Positions 32,769-44,500 of a stretch of DNA of 64,000 bases are shown piece after piece; the stretch's first letter is position 1, and the number at the start of each line of letters is the position of its first letter. The position numbers and the translations under genes are program-made. Source of the DNA: Nymphalis io (taxonomy: Eukaryota; Arthropoda; Insecta; Lepidoptera; Nymphalidae); assembly GCF_905147045.1 (NCBI RefSeq), contig NC_065892.1:12929501-12993500 (forward strand). The letters are read 5' to 3'. The notes below the pieces were generated by a model. The model worked only from the letters and a program-made list of their open reading frames with translations, was not told the origin of the DNA and did not search any database.

Positions 32769-34648
32769 ATAAAGCTTGCAACTTTTTTACGCACCCACTC
32801 GCACACTATTTATAGTTATAAAACATAAATAAAATAATCATGACCGCGTGGAATGTTAGCAAAAATGCTAGCAGCATTTTCCCGTTGAATCGTAATTCCG
32901 ATCCTCTGGGCGAAAAATGAACCACCCCTTCTGTCAGCAGTAGAGGCAATAAATCAAGGATATATTACATATATTATAAAACACTTATTATACATCAGTC
33001 ATCAATTCCAAATGACGTTATAGTATTTCAAATAAATATCCATTTTTATAGGTATATCTATTTTAATATTCTTACTAATATAACAATCATTATTAAAATA
33101 ACCAAAATTGTTGTATAATCAGATGTCCAATTATGATACGGTTGAAAAATGTAATTGTTATTATTAAATAAAAACAAATATTAAATTTCGAATTCAATTG
33201 GTATAACTTTATTATTCATTGCGATGCAGTCGTTAAACAGCGATCAGAATCAATAAACTGGGCCAATTATTTTGCCACGCAGTGTAATACAAGCAAAAAC
33301 ATGAAAACATTTGTTGACCCGTTGCTCGTAAAGTACACTGGTCGGTCAGAGTACCGGAGCGTACATGTCGGTGCAAATAAAACTGCGCGCCGTGGTTAGT
33401 TAAAATTTCACGAGAGAGCCCACAGTTTCCGACAAATTGTTATTCGTCCGTTACTTCCATGGCTTTTTTGGAATTGTAATTAGAAGCCTTTTTGAATGGG
33501 AAATCAAAGGTAGTATTGGTTTAGGCTGTCCATTGTTTTTGTGAATTTATCAGTGTCTATGACGTTTGTGCAGCTACGAATTTTTACAGTTTTTAGGTGT
33601 TACTTATTTTTTTGTATCGATGTTTAATAAACGTGAGTACGAAAAGTTACTACGGAAGTTGTACTACATTTTTATGAGCTTTTTAGTATATAAGAAACTG
33701 GCTAAGTTAAATGTTAATATCTTATACATATTGTTGTAATAGTTTGGGAATATTATGATGATTCAAACGGATTTTAATGAAATAATGAAATTAACAAGTT
33801 TAGGAATATAAGTTAATATTATTAAAAAAAATATATAACATAGCTAAAACAAATAATGACTGACCTTTTACGTGGCGCTTAGCTAACTCAAAGAATTAGT
33901 CTTCCTATAAAAAGAGACAATAGTTCCGACGTCTTATATACAATGTCCAGATCGTTTAAGGGCATGTACTTTTTAACAGATTGAAAAAAGGAGTTCTTAG
34001 AGTTAACAAGGTTTACTGGAATTAGACCCCAATGTGAGCCCTAAAAAGTCTAAATATTATATATATTATATACCTTGACAAAATAGGGCAACACCTTATT
34101 GAGCCCCACTTCTTTTTTTATCCTGTAACTATCCCTTATAATAATATTTGTACTTTTTAATAGTATGAAGAACTTGCAAACTGTGAAAGAAAATAAATAA
34201 AATTTCAACAAAATCAATTCAGTGGTCAAGTTACAAGAGCGTTATAGATAGAATTTCGTATTCATAATATTTGTAAAAAACTGTTTTATAGAAAGTATTG
34301 AGTTTTAAATTTTACAAAATCGTGCAACATTATTCAAATAAAGTGTTAATAAATTAAAATTCAACCTTACTAAATTACATCAGACATTTGACTTGAAAAT
34401 ATCTTGTATTTCTTATCTTTTCCTGTCTTCCTAACTCGGGGACAATTGGATTCACTAAATTAGTTTCATTATCGCCGGCTCGCAGGTGCAGGGACTGAAA
34501 TGCGACGTTCCGAAGACGTTTACCTTCGAATTTGTTGGCAAGGATCGCTAATGAATTACGGAACATTCACATTAGCGTCTTTAACTTAAATCTTCTGTTG
34601 AATTTTCTGATGATATTGGAATTGTTTGCGTTACTCGTATTATATAGG
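32769..34648. other. Gene-free stretch with two candidate regulatory blocks
   Basis: About 33220-33500 and 34400-34620 are repeat-free and less AT-rich than their surroundings. The second is crossed by a 63-codon minus ORF (34375-34566) without a recognisable domain. The rest is AT-rich. Confidence 0.3.
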
Positions 34649-34924
34649 GTGTAAATGTCCCACTGCTGGGCTAAAGCCACCTCTCCTTTTTTAAGGAGAA
34701 GGTTTGGAGCTTATTCCATTATGCTGCTCCAAAGCGGGTTGGTAGAATACACATGTGACATAATTTCAATGAAATTATACACGATGTTTTCCTTCTTTGG
34801 CAAGCGCGAAATGAATTATAACACACAAATTAAGCACATGAAAATTCAGTGGTGCGTGCCTGGGTTTGAACCCACGATCATCGGTTAAGATTCAAGCGTT
34901 CTAACCACTAGGCCATCTCGGCTA
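34649..34924 (-). repeat. S1 SINE, near full length
   Basis: GTAAATGTCCCACTGCTGGG to GGCCATCTCGGC, with a small deletion around the ACACATGCAGG block. TATTATA on both sides may be the target duplication; no A-run lies between head and duplication here. Confidence 0.9.
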
Positions 34925-36104
34925 TTATACATTTATTTACCATAAAAAAGAGACCTTAATTAGGTAAAGACACCTTAATTCGAGAAAAGTATCAACAAAC
35001 TTGACATACCTACGTCAAAATGCTTAGTCTACAAGTTGCTTCATATATACTTTGTAACATTGTATTTTAATTATATTAGAAATATTTTTGATATTTTATT
35101 TGTATTTATATAAATATAAAACGGTTATAAGTGTAATTTCTGAACGACTTGACCTTTTGAAATTATATGTAAGCATTATATAAAGAAAGTATTCACTGCG
35201 TGAAAAAAATGTTTAGATCTCGCTCGACACCCACTGAATTTTCATGTTTTTTATTTTTGTTTATACGTTATCTGGTGCTTGGAGGTTAAAGAAAACATAA
35301 CTTTAAATGTGTATCCTCCAATCCTTTCTCTTAAACGGATACATGTCGTTACTTTACTTTTACAATAACAAGGAAAATCTTTATCCATATTATAAATATG
35401 GTATAGTATAGGTTAAAATAAAATAGATTAAAGTCATGATGACGATCGCCATATTTGCGGACATAATACCGCCCGTATGTGGTTGTATGTTTTGCACGCA
35501 TTCGGTGGGTCTGAATACGGCATTACCTTCGTATACTGATGTAAATCACTGACTGAAAACGATGGAATACATAAAAATACTAATAATCTATTTTTATTAT
35601 CCACTATACAAACTTATCAAAATATAAACAAAAGCAAAACTTACAGGCTTGTACTATATAGTATTATAACGCCATAAATTAATTAATTTGTGATTAAAAT
35701 ATATTTTCATTAAATAATTTACTTATTATCATAATCACATTAAAACCCAAATTTGCTCTTTACATGAACCGGGGACAAAATTACCTGACAATTACAGCAA
35801 AGATTTTAAATTAATTTCTGGCGCAAAACCAGCGGTATTATCAGGTTGGGATGAATTATCAGAGCACACTTCAATGATATCGTGTAAATTAAATGACATT
35901 TAACGCGTGGTACAAGAAAAAATGAATCCATAGATATTAGTTATATAATTAAAGTATGTATAGAGATTTGTTTTTTTGGACTTAAGAGCCTACCTAACTC
36001 TTATAAGACTATCTGTATTTTAAAGCCTTTTATGTTTAAACATAGTTCCACCCAATTGATTGAACTAAAAACTTTCACTTTTAAGCTAGATAAAGTACAC
36101 TATT
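34925..36104. other. AT-rich spacer; possible old S1 remnant and candidate element
   Basis: About 35228-35345 (ACTGAATTTTCATG, then decayed body) may be an old S1 copy. About 35750-35920 is repeat-free and GC-richer, possibly regulatory (weak). Confidence 0.3.
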
Positions 36105-36396
36105 GTTTTTTTTTATTTTATTTTTTATATAGTATAGGTAGGCGGACAAGCGGGCCACCTGATGGTAAGTGGTCACCAACGCCCATAGACATTGGCATTG
36201 TAAAAAATGTTAACTATCGCTTACATCGTCAATGCGCCACCAACCTTGAGAAATAAGATGTTGTGCCTGTAATTATACTGGCTCACTCACCCTTCAAACC
36301 GGAACACAACAACACCAAGTACTGCTATTTTGCGGTAGAATATCTGATGAGTAGGTGGTACCTACTCAGACGAGCTTGCACAAGCCCTACCACCAG
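36105..36396 (-). repeat. S2 retroposon, near full length
   Basis: T-run and TATAGTATAGGTAGGCGGAC (tail), GGCCACCTGATGGTAAGTGG, ATCGTCAATGCGCCACCAACC, and head CGAGCTTGCACAAGCCCTAC. Small deletions occur (CATAT after the GGACAAGC block; TATGTCCCT). Confidence 0.92.
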
Positions 36397-36455
36397 TAAA
36401 GTTTTATTTGCAGTAAATTATATGGACGTTTATTTAGATAATATAAAATAAAAAA

Positions 36456-36512
36456 CAACCTTCTCCTCAAATGGGAGAGGAGTTCTATCTCAGTAGTAGG
36501 GCATTTACATTA
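36456..36512 (+). repeat. S1 SINE, 3' end only
   Basis: AACCTTCTCCTCAAATGGGAG, then TATCTCAGTAGTAGGGCATT, the final part of S1. Confidence 0.65.
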
Positions 36513-37123
36513 TGTTGCAGTCTGCCGGGCGCAAAATACTACCCAATGTCTCCTGCTGTATTCTCACGTCACCAATTAAATAAGATATGAGCAAGCTTCA
36601 AGATATAAACTCGAGCCAGTATAATGAAAGATTGAAATAATCATGTAAAAAACGCGATCAGCATCTTAATCACACCAGACACCAAACGTAACGCCAGTAC
36701 AAACGAAATTAAATGCACCGACAAAATCCAACAATGGCCATATAATTAGACGACATAATATACTGAGAACGGAATGAGAGCTCTCCATATCTCATTTCAC
36801 CTGAATCCTGAAGAATTTAGCATTGTTATACGTAATTAATATCATAAAAGAGAAATGTGGGACATTTCGTAAATTGAATTCAGTGGATTAATTTTCAAAA
36901 GCATTCATTATAAGGGTACTTATATAAAGTCACTCAGTTTTTCACTACCCGCCCTTCGCACGGATGCAATTAATTTTACTGGTTTTAATTGAATATATAA
37001 TTGGGTATTAAGAAAAAATCCTAATCTTTTATTTGATTTAGTACCTGTAAATCCAGTTTCAAGTTAAAAATAAAATATTGTTTGTATGTAACTAGATATA
37101 TATTATTTTCAATTTTTTTTATG
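36513..37123. other. Spacer with a short Helitron-like piece
   Basis: CACTACCCGCCCTTCGCACGG at 36946-36966 resembles a segment common in lepidopteran Helitron-like elements; too short to classify. The rest is unrecognised. Confidence 0.3.
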
Positions 37124-37196
37124 TTTTTTTTTTTTTATAGAATAGGAAGGCGGATGAGTATATGGGCCTGATGGTAAGAGGTCACCAACGCCCATG
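37124..37196 (-). repeat. S2 retroposon, 3' end only
   Basis: T-run, ATAGAATAGGAAGGCGGATG, GGGCCTGATGGTAAGAGGTC, CACCAACGCCCATG. A severely 5'-truncated copy. Confidence 0.8.
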
Positions 37197-37440
37197 TTCC
37201 TGATCAAACTGATTGTGTTTGATCGAAATTAACAACGTTTTTTATTAATAAACATATTATAGTAAAAAGAACTATTATATAGACTATTATTCAGATTATT
37301 TTGTAAAATATGCACAACACGAAAAATTAATTAAATAGAACACCGACGTTTTAGATAAAAAAGTGTATAATGAATCGCGTATCAAGAGGGGCCTGTAAGG
37401 GACTCGCGGGTGAAAATACTGCCGGCTTTAGGCGCGCTCT

Positions 37441-37476
37441 TAAGGCTTTGTGCAAGTCCGTCTGGGTAGGTATTAC
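37441..37476 (+). repeat. S2 retroposon, head fragment in opposite orientation
   Basis: AAGGCTTTGTGCAAGTCCGTC and TGGGTAGGTATTACG match the S2 5' end only. Confidence 0.6.
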
Positions 37477-37730
37477 GTGGTTATTTATTATATTGCTGTG
37501 TTTCTGTTTAATTTTTGAATGCATATAATAATTCATATAATAATGAGTATATCAATAGCCATGGCGATCGGTTGGGCAGTGTCGAATTTAAAGTGCTGAC
37601 GCACCACCTAGCGGCGAGTAATAACTTTTTCTAAGGACAAAAACATGTACAAGCCCAACTGTGTACTCTAACAATGTTTACAACACCAATGTCATGCCAC
37701 TACCTTAACTTTTTCAGTAGTTTCAGTAAC

Positions 37731-38007
37731 AATGTGAATGTCCCATTGCTGGGCTAATTTTTGAGGAAAAGGTTTTGGAACTTATTCCACCACGCTGTTC
37801 CAATGCGGGTTGGTGGAATACAGATGTGTCAGAATTTCAGTGAAATTAGACACATGCAGGTTTCCTCACGATGTTTTCCTTCACCGTCAAACACGAGATG
37901 AATTATAAACACAAATTAATCACATGAAAATTCAGTGGTGCTTGCACGGGTTTGATCCCACGATTATCGGTTAAGATTAACGCGTTCTAGCCACTGGGTC
38001 ATCGGCA
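37731..38007 (-). repeat. S1 SINE, near full length
   Basis: TGTGAATGTCCCATTGCTGG to GCCACTGGGTCATCGGC, with a short deletion of the GCCTCCTCTCC block and a changed B box (GGTTTGATCCC on the plus strand). Confidence 0.9.
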
Positions 38008-39370
38008 GTTACCTTTAGTTAGCCTTTTTGTTTGCCTGCCTCGTTAATGAGATAAAATTACTTTAAAGGACATATAAATAAATAAACATATACACCTAAT
38101 AACCATCACAAAATTGATAGATAAGGATAACTTAGTGTGTATTTATTGAAATAAATTATAATTATAAATAAAATATTTAGTATTAATTGATTTCATTACA
38201 AAACAGAGTAGAAGAAAAAATTATTGTTACTTTTAACATAAACAAACCGAACTGAAAATAATTACATATAAAATAAAATTAAATAATTTTTTGTGCAAAT
38301 ACATTTTTGCATCGCTTTATAAAAAATAATAAGATTAAATATTGTTTATAAAACAAAATTCCAACCTTTCTTAAATTCTGACGTGGTATACATAAAAAAA
38401 TTACTATTTTTATGGTTTGAGCAATTTTTCAATCTAAAATAAAACGCCGCATCAGAAACTAAAAAAAATCACTGATTCGGCGACTAAAACTGGAAATGTA
38501 TGAATTTTTCACTAGAATTCAGCGGCTATTGTTCCTGTACGTGTTTTTTTCAACTTGCAGAGGATTTATGGTTGTATAAACTAATTCAATACAAACGTTG
38601 AGGATATCGTAAAGGTTTTCATTTTATTTTTAACGTAAGCCGATATGAAATATAATCCTATAAATTCTATTTGGAATTTATTTAAAAGGGATTGGGAGCA
38701 GAGTGCAACCCAATAGCAAGGGCTTACGTTTTGTTAATCAATATTTTTCAAATATAAATTTTGTTAACTAATATTTATTCCTACTGCATTCACTTTATTT
38801 TATTTTTCTTTCATTTGACATGATAAGGCCATTTATTTTGATATTGTAAAACTTATTTGTTACGAGAACGTGAAATTTACGCTTCTCTCGTCGATATTCT
38901 TTATATAACGTGGGTGATAATACGATGCGTAGCTTATTATATGAAATAGTTATATACTAAAATCTTCCTCTATGTTTTTTGGTTTAGTAGTTTTTTGAGA
39001 TTGGTTTTAAAAAAAAGTCTCCTCATTTATTACTTAAACTGTAAACGTATTTGTAATTTTTGTAGGTGTGTATCCAATATGCTACCAGTCCACTGCCTCT
39101 ACACTTGTGTTCTAGTATTCCAACAGTAGATACAATCATCTTGGAGCGTTTAAAGGAGCATGCTTCGCGGTGAGCTCTCCGCCTGGTGGCTGTTGGCATT
39201 GCGATAATACTGAGATGTGCAGTGTGACTACCTCTTAGAGCAGGTGCAAATTCGCGGAGTACATTTGGAGAGCGAATGTAGTGGGAAACCTTGAGATGCA
39301 AAGAATGACATTTTAACGTTACAATTCTTATTAAACAAATATTTAAAAAAAAAATTCTTATGCTTGTAGG
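38008..39370. other. AT-rich spacer
   Basis: No transposon recognised. A 123-codon minus ORF at 39023-39394 runs into the LINE 5' end and has no domain. Confidence 0.35.
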
Positions 39371-39383
39371 AAGGGTTCCTTCC

Positions 39384-40812
39384 ACGGCGGTCACCCGTCC
39401 TTCCCGGGATGGGGGTGCTGTGCTACGCGGACGACACCCTCATCACAGCGACGGGACGTACTTTTCAGGAGGCAGCCCGCTTGACTGAGGTCGGAGTGTC
39501 GCTCACGATGGATCGAATCAGGATGCTGGGCTTGAGGGTCTCTGTAACAAAAACGGAGGCCCTCCTATTCCACGGTCCACGTCGAGGTCCCCCTCGAGGA
39601 GCGTCTATCACCGTCCAGGGAACGGTGATTAAGGTGCAGGCCCAGATGAGGTATCTGGACCTGATTCTGGATGGAAGATGGAGCTTCGGGCAGCATTTTG
39701 TCCAACTCAGCCCGAAGCTCATCAACGCCGCTGCCGCCTTGGGCCGCCTTCTACCCAACGTAGGAGGGCCGGAAACACCTTGCCGGCGATTATACGCTGG
39801 TGTGGTGCGCTCCATGGCGCTGTACGGTGCAGCCATCTGGGTGGACGCTCTCACTGCTCGTAACAAGGCTCTTCTTCAGAGACCACAGAGAGTCATAGCG
39901 GTGAGAGCGATACGTGGTTACCGTACAGTGTCATGGGATCCGCCTTGGGAACTCCAGGCAGAGGTGCTTGCGGAAGTGTACCGGTTCCGGGTGGAAGCGA
40001 GGTCGAGTGGCGACCGTCCAGGATTGGCGGAGGTGGAGCGAGTCAGGGCTCTAGCCCAGCGAGCCTTGATTCGCAGGTGGGAGGAGGACCTGGGGTCCCC
40101 CTCGGCAGTCCGTCCGTCCGTCCCCACTTGAGTCGCTGGGTGGAACGGAGTCACGGGACACTCACATTTAGGCTGACGCAGGTACTTACCGGGCACGGTT
40201 GCTTCGGTAGGTATCTGCACCGGATAGCGAGGCGGGAGGTCACTCCCTCCTGCCACGAGTGCGGCGCGCCTTCGGACGGCGCGTTACACCCTGATTGAGT
40301 GTGCTGCATGGGGGCCTCAGCGCCATTACCTGGCGGCCATTGTAGGCGGAGACCTCTCGCTGCTGAGCGTGATAAACGCCATGATCGGTAGCGAGAGGGG
40401 CTGGAAGGAGATGGTCTCTTTCTGCGAAAACGTCATGTCGCAGAAGGAGGCCGCGGAGCGGGAGCGTGAGAACAGTGCTTCCGCTGACCCGCTTTGCCGA
40501 AGAAGACCGGGGAGAAGACGTCGGCGCTATGCAAGCCTTCTTCTCCCGCCGTAAATGTCACCGGATCTAGGGGGTGTCTGTAACCCGAGAACCCCTTAGA
40601 ATTTGGAGGCCTGCAGAGGCGGGCCTACCGTCGGGACGTCACGGTAGTATGCGCAAGCGATCCCGTGGCGTCCCCCGAAGAGACGGTTTGGGTATCGCTG
40701 GTTTTTTGGTGGGTATTCCGGCGCCTTCAGCGGCGGCGAGCCCCACATACCCCCCCACTTCAAGTGGGGGAAACGCGTAAATGCGTTTTTCCAGCGGAAA
40801 AAAAAATAAAAA
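39384..40812 (+). mobile_element. 5'-truncated R1-clade non-LTR retrotransposon with 13-bp target duplication
   Basis: The insertion is bounded by AAGGGTTCCTTCC at 39371-39383 and 40813-40825, the second copy following an A-rich tail. It starts inside the reverse transcriptase gene just before the catalytic YADD motif and runs through the ORF2 end (40554) and a GC-rich 3' UTR. The UTR has a stem-loop (40752-40770) and ends GTTTTTCCAGCGG plus A-run. Its GC content is far above its surroundings. Two related copies lie at 47148-47320 and 49011-49897. Confidence 0.93.
39388..40554 (+). pseudogene. R1-clade reverse transcriptase C-terminal half, frameshifted
   Basis: The frame enters with MGVLCYADDTLITATG (catalytic Asp pair), followed by RIRMLGLRVSVTKTEALLF, RRLYAGVVRSMALYGAAIW, and VRAIRGYRTVS, all typical of R1-clade ORF2 thumb regions. 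A first frameshift lies in the (GTCC)4 run at 40108-40123; the next frame gives HGTLTFRLTQVLTGHGCFGR and the zinc-knuckle start CHECGAP. A second lies near 40283; the last frame gives YTLIECAAWGPQRH (Tyr where His is usual), then SQKEAAERERE and an Arg-rich end RRRRPG-like, stop at 40552-40554. The piece cannot be functional. Confidence 0.9.
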
Positions 40813-40895
40813 AAGGGTTCCTTCCTACTTTATTTAAATGTAAAAATACATTGTTAGTTTCATTCTAATGTTATGAGGTGTATTTTATAATATCA

Positions 40896-41590
40896 AAATC
40901 AAAATGATTTATTCAACATTGAAGCATTACACTTGCTTATTGATAGTCAGACCAGAGAAGATCCGGTGAAAGAAACTCAGCCGGTTTTTTTTACATGTAT
41001 CATGTTTCATTTTACAAAAATTAAAAAAAAGACAAATAACCATGCGGCGATCGTCTCATTTCCAAGGTGTGTTATCATCCATAAATTCATTAATTGTATA
41101 ATATCCTTTACCTAATAACCTTTAGCACACAGGCGTTATTTTACATTTTTTTTAAATTTAGCAACTGAGGCATTTTAAACGTTTTCTGGGATCCTGTTGT
41201 AGAACCGTAGACATTATTATTTTAGTATTATTGCAGTCGAGTAACGGGAAATATTCATTTGTGTTTGTTCCTTGCACCAATGTTACGAGTATCACATTTT
41301 CTCACAAAATCATTAATATTTTTCTGTACATACGCAACATTACATAATATGTATTGAGAAGCAACAGTTAATATATTAATTTCTTTAAATTTCTGTCTTA
41401 GAGATTCTTTAGCTCCTAAGTTATAGATTGCGCGAATAGTCCTCTTTTGCAGCACAAATATCGTATTGATTGCTGCAGCATTACCCCACAGTACAATGTC
41501 GTAAGACATGATACTGTGAAAATAACTAAAATATACAAGGCGGGCCGTATCAACGTCGGTGTATAATCGTATTTTTTTACCGCAAAAATT
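40896..41590 (-). mobile_element. 5'-truncated LINE 3' end (jockey-superfamily type)
   Basis: On the minus strand a C-terminal ORF2 piece is followed by a 3' UTR ending TGAATAAATCATTTTGATTT near 40900. The 5' break is near KKIRLYTDVDTAR at about 41585. The family differs from the R1 and jockey/CR1-type LINEs elsewhere in the window. Confidence 0.8.
41040..41590 (-). pseudogene. LINE ORF2 C-terminal remnant
   Basis: Open from the 5' break to TAA near 41253: TARLVYFSYFHSIMSYDIVL, WGNAAAINTIFVLQKRTIRA, ESLRQKFKEINILTVASQY, then GARNKHK. After stops and frame changes the conserved end can still be read as KGYYTINEFMDDNTPWK near 41058-41105. The LQKRxIRAIYNL and NKHK blocks are typical for this LINE group. 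No catalytic part is present. Confidence 0.8.
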
Positions 41591-44500
41591 TAAATAACAC
41601 ACTCACACACACATAATCTGGGTCAGTATGACAGTATAAAATAATGAAAAAAAAGTTTATTATAAAATTGACAAAATGTAATTTAAAGCACTGAAGCTAT
41701 CTATTAAAATGCAAATATGAAAAGTCCTCAAGCCTTTGAAAATTGTGTCACGATTTTGAGCTACATAATAATTATGATGATGTAACGTCGCAATTAGTCA
41801 TACTTTTGTGATGATTTTTACATACTACGAGTATATAAAATGTACTACAAATTCAAACTTTCAAAAAAATTACTTTTGAGTTCATATTTTAAAAGAAATG
41901 AAAAGCTGCCTATTCGACAAGAAAGCAGCAGTTACTTTTTATCAAATACACATTAACAGGCAAATTGACTAATAGCCTTAAATCGAACGCTGATTGGTTG
42001 GTAATTGCGTCATCAGCTGCCAATGACTAATCAAATTAAAACTTAATGACGTTCTAAAAAGGGACATTTGCAAGGTATGTGAACTTTAAGTATAACCGTA
42101 GTTTGTATGTAGTATGTTTGTTTTTGCTCGTTACTAAATATGAAGAGTAAGTAATGACGCCCATAATTTAAATATCTTAAAATTCCTCTATGTAATATAA
42201 AACTTTTTCTTTATTAAATTTTACATGAGCAGGGATGGAAAGGTCACATATAAGATAACACAATTACGTTTCATTATTTAAGTAATAATCCTTGTGTTAC
42301 TTAAGACGTTGAGAATAAAGTGTTAAGAGTAATTTCAGACATTTCACCCGGAAAGTAATGACCCGGCTACACGGAATACCAGGCTTGAAGGCTACATATA
42401 TATATATAGCAGTAGCTCAAAAACTTAGAATCAATCCTGATGTATAAATTGAGATATTTAAGATAAATTGCTGCAAATAACGAAAAATTAATTTAATAGA
42501 ACCAAAACGAGGTAAGGATAATACAGAATTTTTAACTAAATTCATACTTATTTATTCAATTAGTAAATATAATTAGGAACGGGAGAATAGGCGTTTGAAA
42601 GAGACACGTGATATTCAGCCGTGGATTTTTATCTGACCATCATAGGCTGACCATAACATTATGGTGATGATGAATAAAGGCATATTAAAGAAGGGTACAA
42701 AAATGAGAATAAAAAAATGTATATTTAAGAAGAAAAATCAACCATATCAAAGTAACTTATAAAGTTGCTCATTCATCAGGTCTTCAGACAATTTTAATAT
42801 TATTTCATTTTCAAGTTGTATTGTATACGCCGTGTTTAACTGTGCAAACTGTTTTAAGCAAGGTTGTCCTCGAAATGGTTTGAGTGTGTAGCCGAGCTCT
42901 AAGGCAAGAGATGTCATATTTCATGACAATCTTTCACGTTGACACGCTGTCAGTTTCTCGTGACGTGACGACGTGAATACTGTATATTGTGGTAAGAATA
43001 AATGGTTGCTTTAAATACGCGTCAAGATTTATTTTCATGGAATAATAACAAGTTTATCGATTTATAAACTTAACATCTATGTGTGTAAATAACATTAAAT
43101 ACAAAATTATTATCAAATTAGTCAAAGGAAGCCGAAATAAAATATGTTTTATTGTTTTGTTACGCTTTCACGTCGATTCAACGTGTTTTTATTTCATATA
43201 CGTTGTCAGAGGTACAGAAAAGGAAATAGGATAGACTAACCTAACACTTGCCCCCGCTAAACGTGATCGATGACGCTGGCTGCAACTATTTTTATATAAA
43301 CGTCAGTTCAGTATTTAAAAAAGAATCATGTATGTTTTTCAAATTAAGAATTTCAGTTCCACGTGGAACATATTATGTAGAAGACTTTACCTGTTTTGGT
43401 ATAGTATAACGCATTTCTTTCATGGCTTCACCCGTGTACATGATGTTAGCCTTATACAAGATGAAGCGACCTTTCTTAATCCTTCTTTTAAGTCGTCGCA
43501 CTTTAATTTCAAGCGTACGGTATAAGTAATACAGTTCATTTTTGTAATTATCAAGGTTCTCGACTGTTTATGCCTACATGTCCTAGTTAAGTTTTAATAA
43601 GGCGACGCGCAAGTCGTACAAATAGGTTCATATTAAGTCGGTCATTGCAGGTAGCTCTTGGCCTAATTCGTATATTTACTCCACCAAATTACTTTTTTGC
43701 ATTTTTAGTAAACAAAATTATTGTTATTTTTCGTAGACTTAGTAGTTGTTGATTGATTGTTCAAAATAATGCTTGCTAAATATTATAGAATCAGTACTAA
43801 CTTAATTCATTACTTTCGATTTTGTTTGAAGAAATTGTATTAACAGTTAAATATTATATATATAAATATTTCACTTTAGGATACGTACAAATAAAATAAA
43901 TAAAAATAGCGTGTATGTATATATTTATCTAATGCCCGGTTTTGTAAGGTACTTTTTATTGCCTCTCCGAGCAACGGAATGTAAGATAATTTCCCATTAA
44001 ACGTAGGCCCATTTAATTGAACAAAGTGTGACGCTTGTCAGTTATATAACTTAATTTGACATCTTATTTTGTAACAAAATACCTCAATCGTCTATATTAT
44101 TGCGTGTAATTTCTTACAATGATTTGCATAAATAAAATTATATGTTTTATATTATCTTTCATAGTTATTGAATAGTTTATTGATGTTATTTTTACATTGG
44201 ATTTTAATGTATTACTTATTTAGCAAATCTAAAAGTATTTGCAGAAGTTTTATTATCAGCAACATCCTCATAGGTCTCAAGTTTTTACATTTTCTCGGGT
44301 TTTTTGACGTATAAATACACGTCTGAGACGCTTTGGAAGCGTTACCTTAATGTAGTGTGATATGATACTATGAAATATACAATATCTAAATAGAATAATA
44401 TTTGTTAGTTGCCACATATGTTGCATAAATGAGTCTTTCTGCAAGGAAAAATAAATTGCACTTGCACAAGAGCTATGAACCTATGTTCTATTGTCTTCAA

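Noticed and set aside
34655..34888. 77-codon ORF beginning MSHCWAK (also at 47536)
   Set aside because: Translation of the S1 SINE; it appears at two S1 copies.
39465..39866. 133-codon minus ORF and other frames across the R1 copy
   Set aside because: Antisense or shifted shadows in GC-rich DNA; the sense frame carries YADD and the R1-type blocks.
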